Part shown: positions 35,456 to 43,151 of the stretch, piece by piece
How the letters are laid out: every line of letters begins with the position of its first letter
Numbering within the stretch: the first letter of the stretch is position 1
Origin: DASXZH01 sp036502005
GTDB lineage: Bacteria; Armatimonadota; Fimbriimonadia; Fimbriimonadales; Fimbriimonadaceae
Direction of reading: 5' to 3'
Length of the DNA stretch: 64,000 bases
Assembly (NCBI GenBank): GCA_036502005.1
Contig: DASXZH010000002.1
Span: forward strand, 1 to 64,000
Translations under genes and position numbers: made by a program
Notes under the pieces: model-generated
Seen by the model: the letters and a program-made list of their open reading frames with translations, nothing else
The model's database searches: none
Told to the model about the DNA's origin: nothing

Positions 35456-35484
35456 TTGAACAGCCCACAGAAATGTGCCATAAT
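35456..35484 (+). promoter_or_regulatory. Sigma-70 promoter upstream of rpsU
   Basis: TTGAAC (35456-35461) and CATAAT (35479-35484) are separated by exactly 17 bases. This is one of the best promoters in the window and supports the short gene that follows. Confidence 0.65.
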
Positions 35485-35510
35485 CTTCACTTGTCGAGGG
35501 ACATCCAAAT

Positions 35511-35681
35511 TTGATTTACGTAATCTTGCAGCCAAATGAATCGATCGACTCGGGCCTAAAGCGCTTCAATATGAAGTTGCAACAGAGTGGCCTGCTCCGG
35601 GAGTTAAAGGAGCATTCCCACTACGAAAAGCCGAGCGAGAAGCGACGCCGACTACGCAGGCGACGCGCTTCGCGGCAGTAG
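35511..35681 (+). CDS. rpsU: Small ribosomal subunit protein bS21
   Basis: A 56-residue gene with a TTG start, easily missed by length filters. The product reads (M)I-Y-V-I-L-Q-P-N-E-S-I-D-S-G-L-K-R-F, then S-G-L-L-R-E-L-K and Y-E-K-P-S-E-K-R-R-R-L-R-R-R, a clear bS21 with the typical arginine-rich C-terminus. bS21 sits near the anti-Shine-Dalgarno end of 16S rRNA and helps initiation. A strong promoter lies 26 bases upstream, and a GAGGGA (35496-35501) stands about ten bases before the start. The neighbour ybeY (16S rRNA maturation) fits the context. Confidence 0.9.
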   Translation: MIYVILQPNESIDSGLKRFNMKLQQSGLLRELKEHSHYEKPSEKRRRLRRRRASRQ

Positions 35682-35697
35682 GCCGTCATAAAGATTA

Positions 35698-35717
35698 GGA
35701 ACACAACGCGGTGTTCC
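35698..35717 (+). terminator. Hairpin downstream of rpsU
   Basis: GGAACAC, loop AACGCG and GTGTTCC form a perfect 7-bp stem 16 bases after the stop. No T-run follows, so it may be a partial terminator or a 3' stabiliser. Confidence 0.4.
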
Positions 35718-35797
35718 ACCTCGTATGAACGCAAACACTTTAATCAGCTCGCCAGAGCACCCGCTGCCTTGTCAAAAGCCCACGTGGCTTTATAGTA

Positions 35798-36292
35798 ATG
35801 GAACCTCCCAGTAGCGGGCGCATAGGCGTCATCAACAATAGCGGCAAACGGCTGCCAACGGCTTTAATCGAAAAGGCTGCCTCAGTCGCCCTTTCTCAGC
35901 GCCCAGACTTACAGGGTCCGGTATCCGTCTTACTTGCCACGGATGAGGAAATTCGCGATCTCAACCGAAAGTATAGAGGCGTTGATGAAGATACGGATGT
36001 TCTTACTTTCCCCGCAATTCCACTGTGTGCGGAAACTCAAATGGCTTGGCCACTGGGCGATATTGCCATCTCCGTGCCTTACGCCGGCCGTCAGGCCGAA
36101 AAACGTGGCGTCTCGCTTGATGTTGAACTCCAGTTCCTTACCATTCACGGCGTGCTCCACCTGCTCGGGTGGGACGACGTGGAAGATGCAGACCGCCAAC
36201 AGATGATGGCGGAAATGAACCGCATTGGCCTGCTGGTTGGGTTGCCGGCAGAGGAAGAATGGAGTTCGGTTCTACACGAGGAGCCCGCATGA
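35798..36292 (+). CDS. ybeY: Endoribonuclease YbeY, with variant metal motif
   Basis: Metal-dependent RNase of 16S rRNA 3' maturation and ribosome quality control. D-E-E-I-R-D-L-N-R-K-Y-R-G, D-V-L-T-F-P and L-G-D-I-A-I-S are standard. The zinc motif H-x3-H-x5-H reads H-G-V-L-H-L-L-G-W-D-D, so the third ligand is Asp instead of His. A TTGTCA/TATAGT pair with 16-base spacing (35769-35796) ends one base before the ATG, which is too close for normal use with this start; no alternative ATG, GTG or TTG lies just downstream. The gene overlaps the next by four bases (ATGA). Confidence 0.88.
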   Translation: MEPPSSGRIGVINNSGKRLPTALIEKAASVALSQRPDLQGPVSVLLATDEEIRDLNRKYRGVDEDTDVLTFPAIPLCAETQMAWPLGDIAISVPYAGRQAEKRGVSLDVELQFLTIHGVLHLLGWDDVEDADRQQMMAEMNRIGLLVGLPAEEEWSSVLHEEPA

Positions 36293-37005
36293 TCCAGAAG
36301 GAAAAAGATTTCCTCGGGCCATTTAAGACCGCCATTTCCGGCCTCGTTTACACTTTCCGCACCCAGCGGCACATGCGATTCCACTTGTACGTGGTGTTCA
36401 TCGTCTGCGTGTTGGGGCTGCTCTTTAGGCTTCGTCTGCACGAAATGCTCGTGCTGCTTTTTGTTATCAGCCTGGTTTTGCTGGCGGAGATGTTCAACAG
36501 CGCCATCGAGGCAACCGTCGATCTTGTGCAGCCGACTTACCACCCCCTTGCCAAATTCGCAAAGGATATGGCGGCGGGAGCCGTCTTGATCGCCACCATT
36601 TTGGCTCTGGTAGGAGGCGCGCTGCTGCTTCTTGGGGAAGACCGTTGGGAGCAGATCCGCATCGCGGTCTCCAGCGGGGACATCGGTATTCCGGTGGTTC
36701 CACGCCTAATTTTTGGCCTATTTCTCGTTTTCATCGCCGTGATCGTAGGAAAGGGTCTGGGCAAACGTGGCCAAGTGTTTCAGGGAGGGATGGTTTCCGG
36801 GCACGCTGCCTTCGGTTTCTTCATGGCAGCGTCGATCATGTTCATTTCCGGGCAGCCTTTAATATGGGCGCTGGCGATTCTGCTTGCCGCCGTTATCGCT
36901 CAAAGCCGATGGGAAGCGAAGTTCCACACGATTTTTGAGCTCTCATTAGGTGCCGCAGTTGGTGTTATCATCGCGCTGATTCTCTTTAAGGTGGTGCCCA
37001 AGTAA
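36289..37005 (+). CDS. Undecaprenol/diacylglycerol kinase (DgkA) fused to PAP2-type phosphatase
   Basis: The start at 36289 overlaps the ybeY stop; the open frame extends upstream but that part is ybeY in another frame. Residues 1 to about 125 form a DgkA-type kinase with three helices, the L-A-E-M-F-N-S-A-I-E-A-T-V-D metal/ATP motif and H-P-L-A-K-F-A-K-D. Residues about 145-238 resemble a PAP2 phosphatase: V-S-G-H-A-A-F (the P-S-G-H motif with Val) and S-R-W-E-A-K-F-H-T-I-F-E (S-R-x5-H-x3-D with Glu). Kinase and phosphatase on one chain suggest recycling of undecaprenol and its phosphate for cell-wall synthesis. The K-x6-R-P motif is not obvious, so phosphatase activity is uncertain. Confidence 0.82.
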   Translation: MIQKEKDFLGPFKTAISGLVYTFRTQRHMRFHLYVVFIVCVLGLLFRLRLHEMLVLLFVISLVLLAEMFNSAIEATVDLVQPTYHPLAKFAKDMAAGAVLIATILALVGGALLLLGEDRWEQIRIAVSSGDIGIPVVPRLIFGLFLVFIAVIVGKGLGKRGQVFQGGMVSGHAAFGFFMAASIMFISGQPLIWALAILLAAVIAQSRWEAKFHTIFELSLGAAVGVIIALILFKVVPK

Positions 37006-38507
37006 TGGCGAGAAGATTCAGCCGCCATTATCGGGTTTCCGCAGGGGCCCTTAAGGTGCCCCAGGAGCCTTCCAATCGCACAGTTGGCGAGATCCTTAAG
37101 TCTTTAGCGGTTGTTGGCGTGTCCGGCGCGCTTATCGTGGCTGCCCTCGCCCAAACGCCGGTAACCGATACGTCTAACGTTAAATCCGCCGCCCAAATCG
37201 CCATCGCCATCGGCTGGCCGGTTTTTGTCGTCGTCATCCTACTCGTTTTGGTTTTGAACGCGGTGATGGTGGCCGGCGAAACTGCCGTGAACCTGATTCG
37301 CCCCATGCACGTAAAGCACCTGCGCGAGAAGAGCGATAAACAGGCGAATCAACTTCAAATTCTCATCGACAACAAGATGAGTTACGCCGCTGCTTGCAAG
37401 CTTGGCAGCGATCTTTGGCGGCTACTGGTTTTTGTTCTGGTGCTTAGCGTTGCGCCAGATGTGGCTAAGGCGGCCGGATATCGCGCCCACTTTCCCACCG
37501 TTCTGATTACAGCGCTTCTGCTCATGATCCCGGTTGGGCTCATCAATCTGCTTTTTGAAATGGTGCCGCGAAGCTATGCTATCGTGCATCCACATGGTGT
37601 GGCAGCCAAACTCTACGGAATTATAAGGGTAACGACGGTGATTCTAACCGTGCCCGTTAAGCTTGCCACCGGTTTAGCGAACCTGATTACCGCGCGCTTT
37701 GGTGCTCAGGCCCATTTCGCCATCGCCAACCAGGCCGAAGAAGAGATTAAGACGATCGCCGCGACCGCCCAAGAATCGGGCGAGATCGAAGACGACGAAA
37801 AGGAACTTCTTCATTCTGTTTTCGAGTTCAGCGACACGGTTGCCCGCGAGGTCATGACCCCTCGCGTCGATATCGACGCCCTGCCCCTCGCCAGCACGCC
37901 GCAAGAAGTGATGGCCCTTATCGAAGAATCCGGCCACTCGCGCATTCCGCTTTACGAACAAACCGACGACCAAATCGTAGGCATCGTCCACGCAAAGGAT
38001 CTTTTTCTGGCCATGCTTAGCGATAAGGATGCCGTGCTAAAAACCCTCATGCGGCCTGCCATCTTCGTTCCGGAGAACAAAACCTTGCCCGAGCTTATGG
38101 CTGAAATGCGCAACACCCGCAGCCAGATGATGGTTGTGCAAGATGAGTTTGGCGGCACCGCCGGCATTGTCACTATCGAGGATATTGTAGAGGAACTTGT
38201 CGGCGACATCGTGGACGAGTACGACGAGGAAGAGCCCGAAATCACGAAACTGGAAGACGGCTGGTTAGCCGATGGTAAAACTCACATCGACGACTTGAAC
38301 GACGAGATCCGTTCCGATTTCTCCACCGAGGAATTCGATACAGTCGGCGGGCTGGTTTTTGGGCTTTTTGGGCGTCAGCCCAAACAGGGAGAATATGTCT
38401 CTGAGAACGGGTATCGGTTCACGGTCGCGGAAACGGACGGACGCCGGATTTTAAAACTCAAAGTGGAGCGAGATTTGCCGGAACCAGAGCTTCATCCTGC
38501 TGAATAG
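37005..38507 (+). CDS. CNNM/CorC-family (hemolysin-like) membrane protein
   Basis: Layout: an extra N-terminal helix, a DUF21 transmembrane domain (about residues 60-210), two CBS domains (about 280-400; R-E-V-M-T-P-R-V-D-I-D, S-R-I-P-L-Y and V-Q-D-E-F-G-G-T-A-G-I-V-T) and a CorC/HlyC C-terminal domain (about 415-495; V-G-G-L-V-F-G-L-F-G-R-x-P). Such proteins take part in Mg2+ or Co2+ efflux. The ATG shares a base with the stop of the kinase-PAP2 gene (TAATG), completing a ybeY - kinase - CNNM operon, an order often seen near era/recO in other bacteria. Confidence 0.9.
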   Translation: MARRFSRHYRVSAGALKVPQEPSNRTVGEILKSLAVVGVSGALIVAALAQTPVTDTSNVKSAAQIAIAIGWPVFVVVILLVLVLNAVMVAGETAVNLIRPMHVKHLREKSDKQANQLQILIDNKMSYAAACKLGSDLWRLLVFVLVLSVAPDVAKAAGYRAHFPTVLITALLLMIPVGLINLLFEMVPRSYAIVHPHGVAAKLYGIIRVTTVILTVPVKLATGLANLITARFGAQAHFAIANQAEEEIKTIAATAQESGEIEDDEKELLHSVFEFSDTVAREVMTPRVDIDALPLASTPQEVMALIEESGHSRIPLYEQTDDQIVGIVHAKDLFLAMLSDKDAVLKTLMRPAIFVPENKTLPELMAEMRNTRSQMMVVQDEFGGTAGIVTIEDIVEELVGDIVDEYDEEEPEITKLEDGWLADGKTHIDDLNDEIRSDFSTEEFDTVGGLVFGLFGRQPKQGEYVSENGYRFTVAETDGRRILKLKVERDLPEPELHPAE

Positions 38508-38540
38508 CAACGCCGTACGAACTGCTCCGTAATATTTATT

Positions 38541-39176
38541 GTGGCAATGGCAGCAAAGCCCTTAAATCGTTCAGGTTGGTGGCGCAGGATTCGTCGGCGC
38601 ATTCCCGGGCGGCTGATGATGGTTTACGGCTTTTTTGCGGCGCTCGTAATAGGTGTTCCCTATTTCTGTTCGGTGGCCTGGCTTTTGCGCGCTGATCCGG
38701 AATGGGAAAGAGCCGCCCAACAGACGGGACTGCTTTGGATCTTCGGGCTCGTCGTACAGATGATCATTTTGACTTCTGCAGCTTCGAGTCGTAAGGTTTT
38801 AAGTGATGAGCCGCCTTTAATTCAAACTATTCGAACTACGTTGGCAGGCCTTGGTTTAATCGTTACAGCCTTGGCGCTAACTTTAGGGCTAGTTAATATT
38901 GCAGGAGTGGTTGCCTTCGCGGCTATGCCTCTCGTCAAGCTGATCAGACCATTATCCAGAGCCCAAATGGGTTCGCCTTTTAAGGTTATTGCGGGATTGG
39001 TGGCGGCTGCCTCGCTATTGGCCGGTTCGACCGAAGGCGTTATCGTTGGAGGAATCGGGGCACTGCTGTTCAGCTATTTCAAACCTTACGATTTTTGGCA
39101 GGCCATTGCTCGGAAGCCATCTCGTGAAGGATATTTGCTTGATCAGCACCGAGTCTGCTCTGTCGGCGGTGGGTGA
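38541..39176 (+). CDS. Multi-spanning membrane protein, possibly the N-terminal half of a broken gene
   Basis: The 211-residue product has about five membrane helices (for example L-M-M-V-Y-G-F-F-A-A-L-V-I-G-V-P-Y-F and G-L-I-V-T-A-L-A-L-T-L-G) and no known domain. The final residues (H-R-V-C-S-V-G-G-G) look unlike a natural end. The next ORF, in the same frame, starts six bases after the stop and encodes TPRs. Between them a +1 frame reads S-T-E-S-A-L-S-A-V-G-E-D-P and joins well to the TPR text, so two compensating indels may hide a single membrane-TPR protein. Confidence 0.55.
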   Translation: MAMAAKPLNRSGWWRRIRRRIPGRLMMVYGFFAALVIGVPYFCSVAWLLRADPEWERAAQQTGLLWIFGLVVQMIILTSAASSRKVLSDEPPLIQTIRTTLAGLGLIVTALALTLGLVNIAGVVAFAAMPLVKLIRPLSRAQMGSPFKVIAGLVAAASLLAGSTEGVIVGGIGALLFSYFKPYDFWQAIARKPSREGYLLDQHRVCSVGGG

Positions 39177-39182
39177 GGACCC

Positions 39183-39773
39183 TTGCCCTATCTTGGCACG
39201 TTGTGCCTTGTTGAACATTGGGATGAAGCGGAGAGAGAACTTGCGAACGCCACGGCGCCTCCTTCAAGCGACGTGACCAGACGATATTACAACCGAACTC
39301 GGGCGCAAATCTACTTGGGCCAGAAGCGCTACGAGGAGGCCTATCGATTCGGGCTTCAGGATCCTGAGCTTAGGCCCTATGCTGCGTTGGCATACGCATA
39401 TTTGAGCGAGTTCGAGATGGCCCACCGAACTCTGGACATGGCCAAGAAAACAACTGGCGACAATGCAAACACAAGAGCCAAGATCTTTCTTTTGGAAGGG
39501 CGTTATGAAGAGGCCGTGGAAGCCTACGATCGGGCACTACGCCTAATTCCGGTTCCAAAGGCTCTTGAAGGCTTAGCGGAAGCCCTTGAAGGTATTGGCG
39601 ACTATGAAGAAGCTGCATACTTTTGGAAGAAAGCCATTTCTGCGACGCCGTTCTTGTCCGAATCGCATTTGGTGGGATTAGAGAGGAGCTTGCTTGGCTA
39701 TGGGAACGCCGATGAAGCGGCGAAGGCTCATAAGGCGATTATTGATTTGCGCAAGAAGGAAGCAGTCGCCTAA
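39183..39773 (+). CDS. TPR repeat protein
   Basis: The product has TPR helices throughout (W-D-E-A-E-R-E-L-A-N-A, G-R-Y-E-E-A-V-E-A-Y-D-R-A-L, G-D-Y-E-E-A-A-Y-F-W-K-K-A). It starts at a TTG with AGGA a few bases upstream, six bases after and in the same frame as the membrane protein before it. It is either a coupled partner of that protein or its detached C-terminal domain. It acts as a protein-interaction module; no more can be said. Confidence 0.6.
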   Translation: MPYLGTLCLVEHWDEAERELANATAPPSSDVTRRYYNRTRAQIYLGQKRYEEAYRFGLQDPELRPYAALAYAYLSEFEMAHRTLDMAKKTTGDNANTRAKIFLLEGRYEEAVEAYDRALRLIPVPKALEGLAEALEGIGDYEEAAYFWKKAISATPFLSESHLVGLERSLLGYGNADEAAKAHKAIIDLRKKEAVA

Positions 39774-39778
39774 TGCTC

Positions 39779-39900
39779 GGGGACAAGCCGTAGCACTCGA
39801 AAATTGGTGGTCGCCCTTCGCAATGACCCAGAATCGTTAGACCGCTTCGAAAATGAGGCTTCGCCTTCGTCATATCCCAGAAAACAGGACCGCACTCGAA
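39779..39900. repeat. GAGTGC-type palindrome remnants before pyrD
   Basis: The reverse strand of 39779-39802 reads TTCGAGTGCTACGGCTTGTC, close to TTCGAGTGCGACAGCTTGTC at 3591. A second GCACTCGAAGGGCC lies at 39893. No gene is seen in 39774-39927. Confidence 0.45.
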
Positions 39901-39915
39901 GGGCCGCAAACCCGC

Positions 39916-39921
39916 CATAAT
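39916..39921 (+). promoter_or_regulatory. -10-like CATAAT, 6 nt before GTG of pyrD
   Basis: CATAAT matches the consensus at five of six bases and leaves six bases to the GTG; no ribosome site is seen. Confidence 0.45.
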
Positions 39922-39927
39922 TCACCC

Positions 39928-40968
39928 GTGGACTTCTACAAGTCGTTCCTTCGCCCGATGCTGTTCAAGATGGATCCCGAATGGGTCCATGAAAGGGCCT
40001 TATCCATGGCGGCCAAAGGTTTTATTAAAGAGCACACCAACATCGACTACACCGCGCTGGAGCAAGAGATGTTCGGCGCCAAGTTCAAAAACCCCTTAGG
40101 GCTTGCCGCTGGGTTCGATAAGAACGGAATTGCCCTGGCCAATTGGGGCTCGGCCGGCTTCGGATTTGTGGAACTGGGAACGGTCACTTTTTTTCCGCAA
40201 GATGGCAACCCAAAGCCCAGAATGTTCCGGCTAACTGAAGACAAAGCCCTCATCAACCGCCTCGGCTTTAACAACGAAGGGGCGAGGAAAGTGGCGGAAA
40301 ACATTGCCGCCGTCAGGGCCGAAATCCCCTACGGCATCAACATCGGCAAATCGTACAACGCGCCCTTGGAAAAAGCCGCCGAGGACTACAAAAAGAGCTT
40401 TCAGACCCTCCACGGGGCGGGTAACTATTTCACCATAAACGTTTCGTCTCCGAACACGCCCGGTCTCCGCAGCCTTCAGGACAAAGACAAACTCGACGAG
40501 ATACTGAAGGTTGTTCGCGAGATAGAGCCTACCGTCCCCTTATTCGTAAAAGTGGCTCCCGATTTAGAACTCACGGCAATCGACGATGTGATGGAAGTCT
40601 GCATTGCAAACCGAATCAGCGGAATCGTCGCCACCAACACCACCATTGGCCGCGAGGGACTGACAACGCCGACCACTGAAGGCGGAGGCCTCTCCGGCAA
40701 GCCGCTGCGAAACCCATCGAATAGGATCCTTGCCCATATCGCTAAAAACTCAAATGGCAAGTTGTGGCTGATTGGAGTTGGGGGAATATTTTCCGGAGCG
40801 GATCTCTATGAAAAAATCGCGCTGGGGGCTCATCTCTGCCAGGTGTACACCGGCTGGATCTACCAAGGGCCGGATATGGTGCCCAACTGCCTATTGGAGC
40901 TGATGAACCTGATGGATCACAATGGGTTCAAAAGGTTGGAAGATTTGAGAGGGAGTGGGCTCTCTTAG
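39928..40968 (+). CDS. pyrD: Dihydroorotate dehydrogenase (quinone), class 2
   Basis: Membrane-associated FMN enzyme that oxidises dihydroorotate in pyrimidine synthesis and passes electrons to quinones. The class 2 N-terminal helix (F-Y-K-S-F-L-R-P-M-L-F), L-A-A-G-F-D-K-N-G, the catalytic Ser in N-V-S-S-P-N-T-P-G-L-R and the FMN-phosphate motif I-G-V-G-G-I are present. GTG at 39928 is the start; the ORF begins 25 codons earlier in repeat-derived sequence unlike the family. A heptamer array begins one base after the stop. Confidence 0.94.
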   Translation: MDFYKSFLRPMLFKMDPEWVHERALSMAAKGFIKEHTNIDYTALEQEMFGAKFKNPLGLAAGFDKNGIALANWGSAGFGFVELGTVTFFPQDGNPKPRMFRLTEDKALINRLGFNNEGARKVAENIAAVRAEIPYGINIGKSYNAPLEKAAEDYKKSFQTLHGAGNYFTINVSSPNTPGLRSLQDKDKLDEILKVVREIEPTVPLFVKVAPDLELTAIDDVMEVCIANRISGIVATNTTIGREGLTTPTTEGGGLSGKPLRNPSNRILAHIAKNSNGKLWLIGVGGIFSGADLYEKIALGAHLCQVYTGWIYQGPDMVPNCLLELMNLMDHNGFKRLEDLRGSGLS

Positions 40969-40969
40969 T

Positions 40970-41141
40970 GTGACGAGTGACGGGTGACAGGATCGGAAGT
41001 CGAAGAACGGAGCTGAATAACCGCGCGCACAGTAAATGGCAGGCCTATCGCCATCGCGACAAGTCTCTCTTTTACCAATCGACTATCGGCTATTTGCTAT
41101 TTGCTATTTCTCTCTACCACTCGTCACTTGTCGCCTGTCAC
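40970..41141. repeat. Paired heptamer arrays (GTGACRR unit) with a third array inside
   Basis: The left arm 40970-40990 is GTGACGA, GTGACGG, GTGACAG. The right arm 41114-41141 is CTACCAC, TCGTCAC, TTGTCGC, CTGTCAC. Between them 41081-41108 is another 7-base array (GACTATC, GGCTATT, TGCTATT, TGCTATT). The element lies between convergent pyrD and the PEP-CTERM gene. Confidence 0.75.
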
Positions 41142-41153
41142 ACGCAAAAAAAT

Positions 41154-41179
41154 AGCCGCGGGTTTTTAGGCCCGCGGCT
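41154..41179 (-). terminator. Rho-independent terminator of the PEP-CTERM gene
   Basis: A perfect 9-bp stem, AGCCGCGGG/CCCGCGGCT, with an 8-base loop. On the minus strand it is followed by ATTTTTTT, a proper U-tract, about 35 bases after the stop. Confidence 0.85.
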
Positions 41180-41214
41180 TTGGAGAGGGGTTGGTTTTCA
41201 GGATTGCGGTCTTC

Positions 41215-41979
41215 TTAAACTGAGGCCTTGTTTGCCTTTCGCTTTCGAATCATCAGGGATGCGGCGCCGAATCCCATGATCAGCATCGAGGCAGGTTCCG
41301 GAGTCGGCTGCTTCTTCACGATGGTCGTGTGGCTGTGGTGGCTGTCGAAGACGAGCACCACAGGAAGAATGAACAGACTCGACCAAGACTTGCTGCTGCT
41401 GCTGTTGTTATTGTTCGTAACCGTACCGCCGGCGTAGTTGTTCACGACTGGAGCAACAGGTGCTGGCATCGGAGCTACAGGAGCAGGAGGAACAATAATC
41501 ACCTGAGGAGCCGGAGCCGGAGTTGGAGTCACCACTATATGGGTTTCCTCATGATGCTTGGGAGGCTTTACTTCGATAACTACATGGGGCTGAGGAGCGA
41601 CCATTGGGTTACCGCAGGATATCTTCAGGATCGGCTTGCCGTTGTCGTCTGCGAAAACAGGCGTTCCGGCTTTCAGTCGGAAAACGCGTGCCCGAATGAC
41701 TTCATCGTCATGGCAGTTGTAAACGACATAGGAACCCGTGTTCATAATCTTAGAAACGTGCAGTTTCTCGAAATAAGTGATGACATCGGACTTGGACATT
41801 TGGAAATGTCTTTCGTATCGATCCATGACCTGGGGGTCGTGCTCGGTTTGAGCGACGAGAGCATTCACGGTGTGAGCTGGCTTGTTTAAGAACGAACCGG
41901 GCTCAACATGTGCTTGAGCAAGGGCCGCCGCCAGCGCAACCGTCGTTAGCAAAATAGTTTTTGTGTAGAAGGTTTTCAT
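41215..41979 (-). CDS. PEP-CTERM sorting-domain protein
   Basis: A signal peptide (M-K-T-F-Y-T-K-T to A-L-A-Q-A) leads to an exported domain of about 110 residues with two Cys (C-H-D-D and I-S-C-G). A Pro/Ala/Val-rich stalk and an Asn/Ser tract follow. The C-terminal signal is P-T-P-E-P-A-S-M, a hydrophobic helix and R-K-R-K, the classic PEP-CTERM. Exosortase should cleave it at the outer surface; no exosortase gene is in the window. The start at 41979 is chosen for the signal peptide; the frame is open 20 codons further up. Confidence 0.85.
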   Translation of the reverse strand: MKTFYTKTILLTTVALAAALAQAHVEPGSFLNKPAHTVNALVAQTEHDPQVMDRYERHFQMSKSDVITYFEKLHVSKIMNTGSYVVYNCHDDEVIRARVFRLKAGTPVFADDNGKPILKISCGNPMVAPQPHVVIEVKPPKHHEETHIVVTPTPAPAPQVIIVPPAPVAPMPAPVAPVVNNYAGGTVTNNNNSSSSKSWSSLFILPVVLVFDSHHSHTTIVKKQPTPEPASMLIMGFGAASLMIRKRKANKASV

Positions 41980-42200
41980 AAGTGCCACGCTGTGTTTAAG
42001 AGAATCCGATTCCTTACGTGGCAAAATCCGTACCTGCACGGCTTTTTGGGCTGAAACCTGTTAATTTCTTTAGGGTTTTCGGGTTCTGCGTTTCTATGCA
42101 AAAGACCGGCAAACGCTAAGGGACTTGGAAAAACGGATTTGCAATCTAAAACAAGTATCGTAGAACGCAAATTTAAAGCCAGAGGACGCAGCACGCAGGA

Positions 42201-42264
42201 CCCTAGAACCCTAGAACCCTAGAACCCTTGAACCCTAGAACCCTAGAACCCTAGAATCCTAGAA
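42201..42264 (+). repeat. Tandem octamer array, 8 x CCCTAGAA
   Basis: Eight units of 8 bases without gaps; units four (CCCTTGAA) and eight (TCCTAGAA) have one change each. It lies between divergent genes and is the only 8-base array seen. The remainder of 42040-42335 shows no gene. Confidence 0.85.
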
Positions 42265-42335
42265 CCTTAATGGGACGGGAACCACTTAAGACCCCTACTG
42301 GTAGACTTCAGTGGGCTCCGTGGCTCATCTAAGAC

Positions 42336-43151
42336 ATGTATCCAATCCTATTCAAAGTCTTCGGATTTCCAGTCCACAGCTACGGCGTCATGCTGCTTAT
42401 CGCCTTCTTTGTCGGCGTTATGCTGGCCAAGAAACGAGCGCCGAGATTTGGCCTAAAGCCCCAAGATGTTTACGATGCAGCTTTTTGGGCTTTGATCTTA
42501 GGTGTTCTTGGAGCTCGAATCACTTTTATCGCCCAAGAATGGCCCTATTACTCCACTCACCGCAGTGAACTTTTCAGTTGGGAATTTGCGGGGCTCACAA
42601 GCTTTGGCGGCATCATTTTTGGGATCCTTGGCTTTTACGTTTGGGCTCGGCTGAAGGGAAAATCGTTTGTTCGGATACTGGACGCTATGTCCGCGCCCTT
42701 TTTGATTGGGCACGCCATCGGGCGTGTGGGTTGCTTGTTAAATGGCTGCTGTTACGGCGATCAGTGCACATTGCCCTGGGGCATCCATGTTGACCATTTG
42801 CCGGGTCTTTTTCATCCCGCTCAGATTTATGATTCGTTGATGAATATAGCGGCCTTTGGGGTACTTCTAATGATTGAGAAAAGGGGCGGAATTCCTTACG
42901 GTCGTTCGATTTCGCTCATGCTGATCCTCCATGGAACGTGTCGCTTCATCTATGAGTTTTGGAGGGCGGGAACAGATTTGCAGGTGAAGGAAGGCCTGGC
43001 CACTTCAACTTATATGCACGGTTTGCCGTTTAAGATCACCGACGCGCAGGTTGCCGCTCTCGCAATCGTTCTAGTTGGGGTGGTGCTGTATGTTGTGCTC
43101 CCGAGATTGCAAAACCGCCGTAGCGGAAGGCTAGTGCCTGTTGAAGCTTAG
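42336..43151 (+). CDS. lgt: Prolipoprotein diacylglyceryl transferase
   Basis: Inner-membrane enzyme that adds diacylglycerol to the lipobox cysteine of prolipoproteins. The signature H-A-I-G-R-V-G-C-L-L-N-G-C-C-Y-G (about residues 127-142) and seven hydrophobic helices are present. Other motifs are F-R-V-Y-S-Y-G-type F-P-V-H-S-Y-G-V at the N-terminus and H-P-A-Q-I-Y. It overlaps the following sugar-kinase gene by 11 bases. Confidence 0.95.
   Translation: MYPILFKVFGFPVHSYGVMLLIAFFVGVMLAKKRAPRFGLKPQDVYDAAFWALILGVLGARITFIAQEWPYYSTHRSELFSWEFAGLTSFGGIIFGILGFYVWARLKGKSFVRILDAMSAPFLIGHAIGRVGCLLNGCCYGDQCTLPWGIHVDHLPGLFHPAQIYDSLMNIAAFGVLLMIEKRGGIPYGRSISLMLILHGTCRFIYEFWRAGTDLQVKEGLATSTYMHGLPFKITDAQVAALAIVLVGVVLYVVLPRLQNRRSGRLVPVEA

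Noticed and set aside
35252..35539. 95-codon plus-strand ORF before rpsU
   Set aside because: It covers repeat-derived sequence and the rpsU promoter, and its end overlaps rpsU in another frame; the product is not protein-like.
35769..35796. Promoter TTGTCA/TATAGT as the start of ybeY transcription
   Set aside because: The -10 box ends one base before the only plausible ATG, so a transcript from it would begin inside the gene; likely chance or regulatory for something else.
42130..42180. Minus-strand TTGCAAA in a short stem, like a tRNA-Cys anticodon arm
   Set aside because: No GTTCRA T-loop or acceptor stem is found at proper distance; probably chance in an A/T-rich gap.
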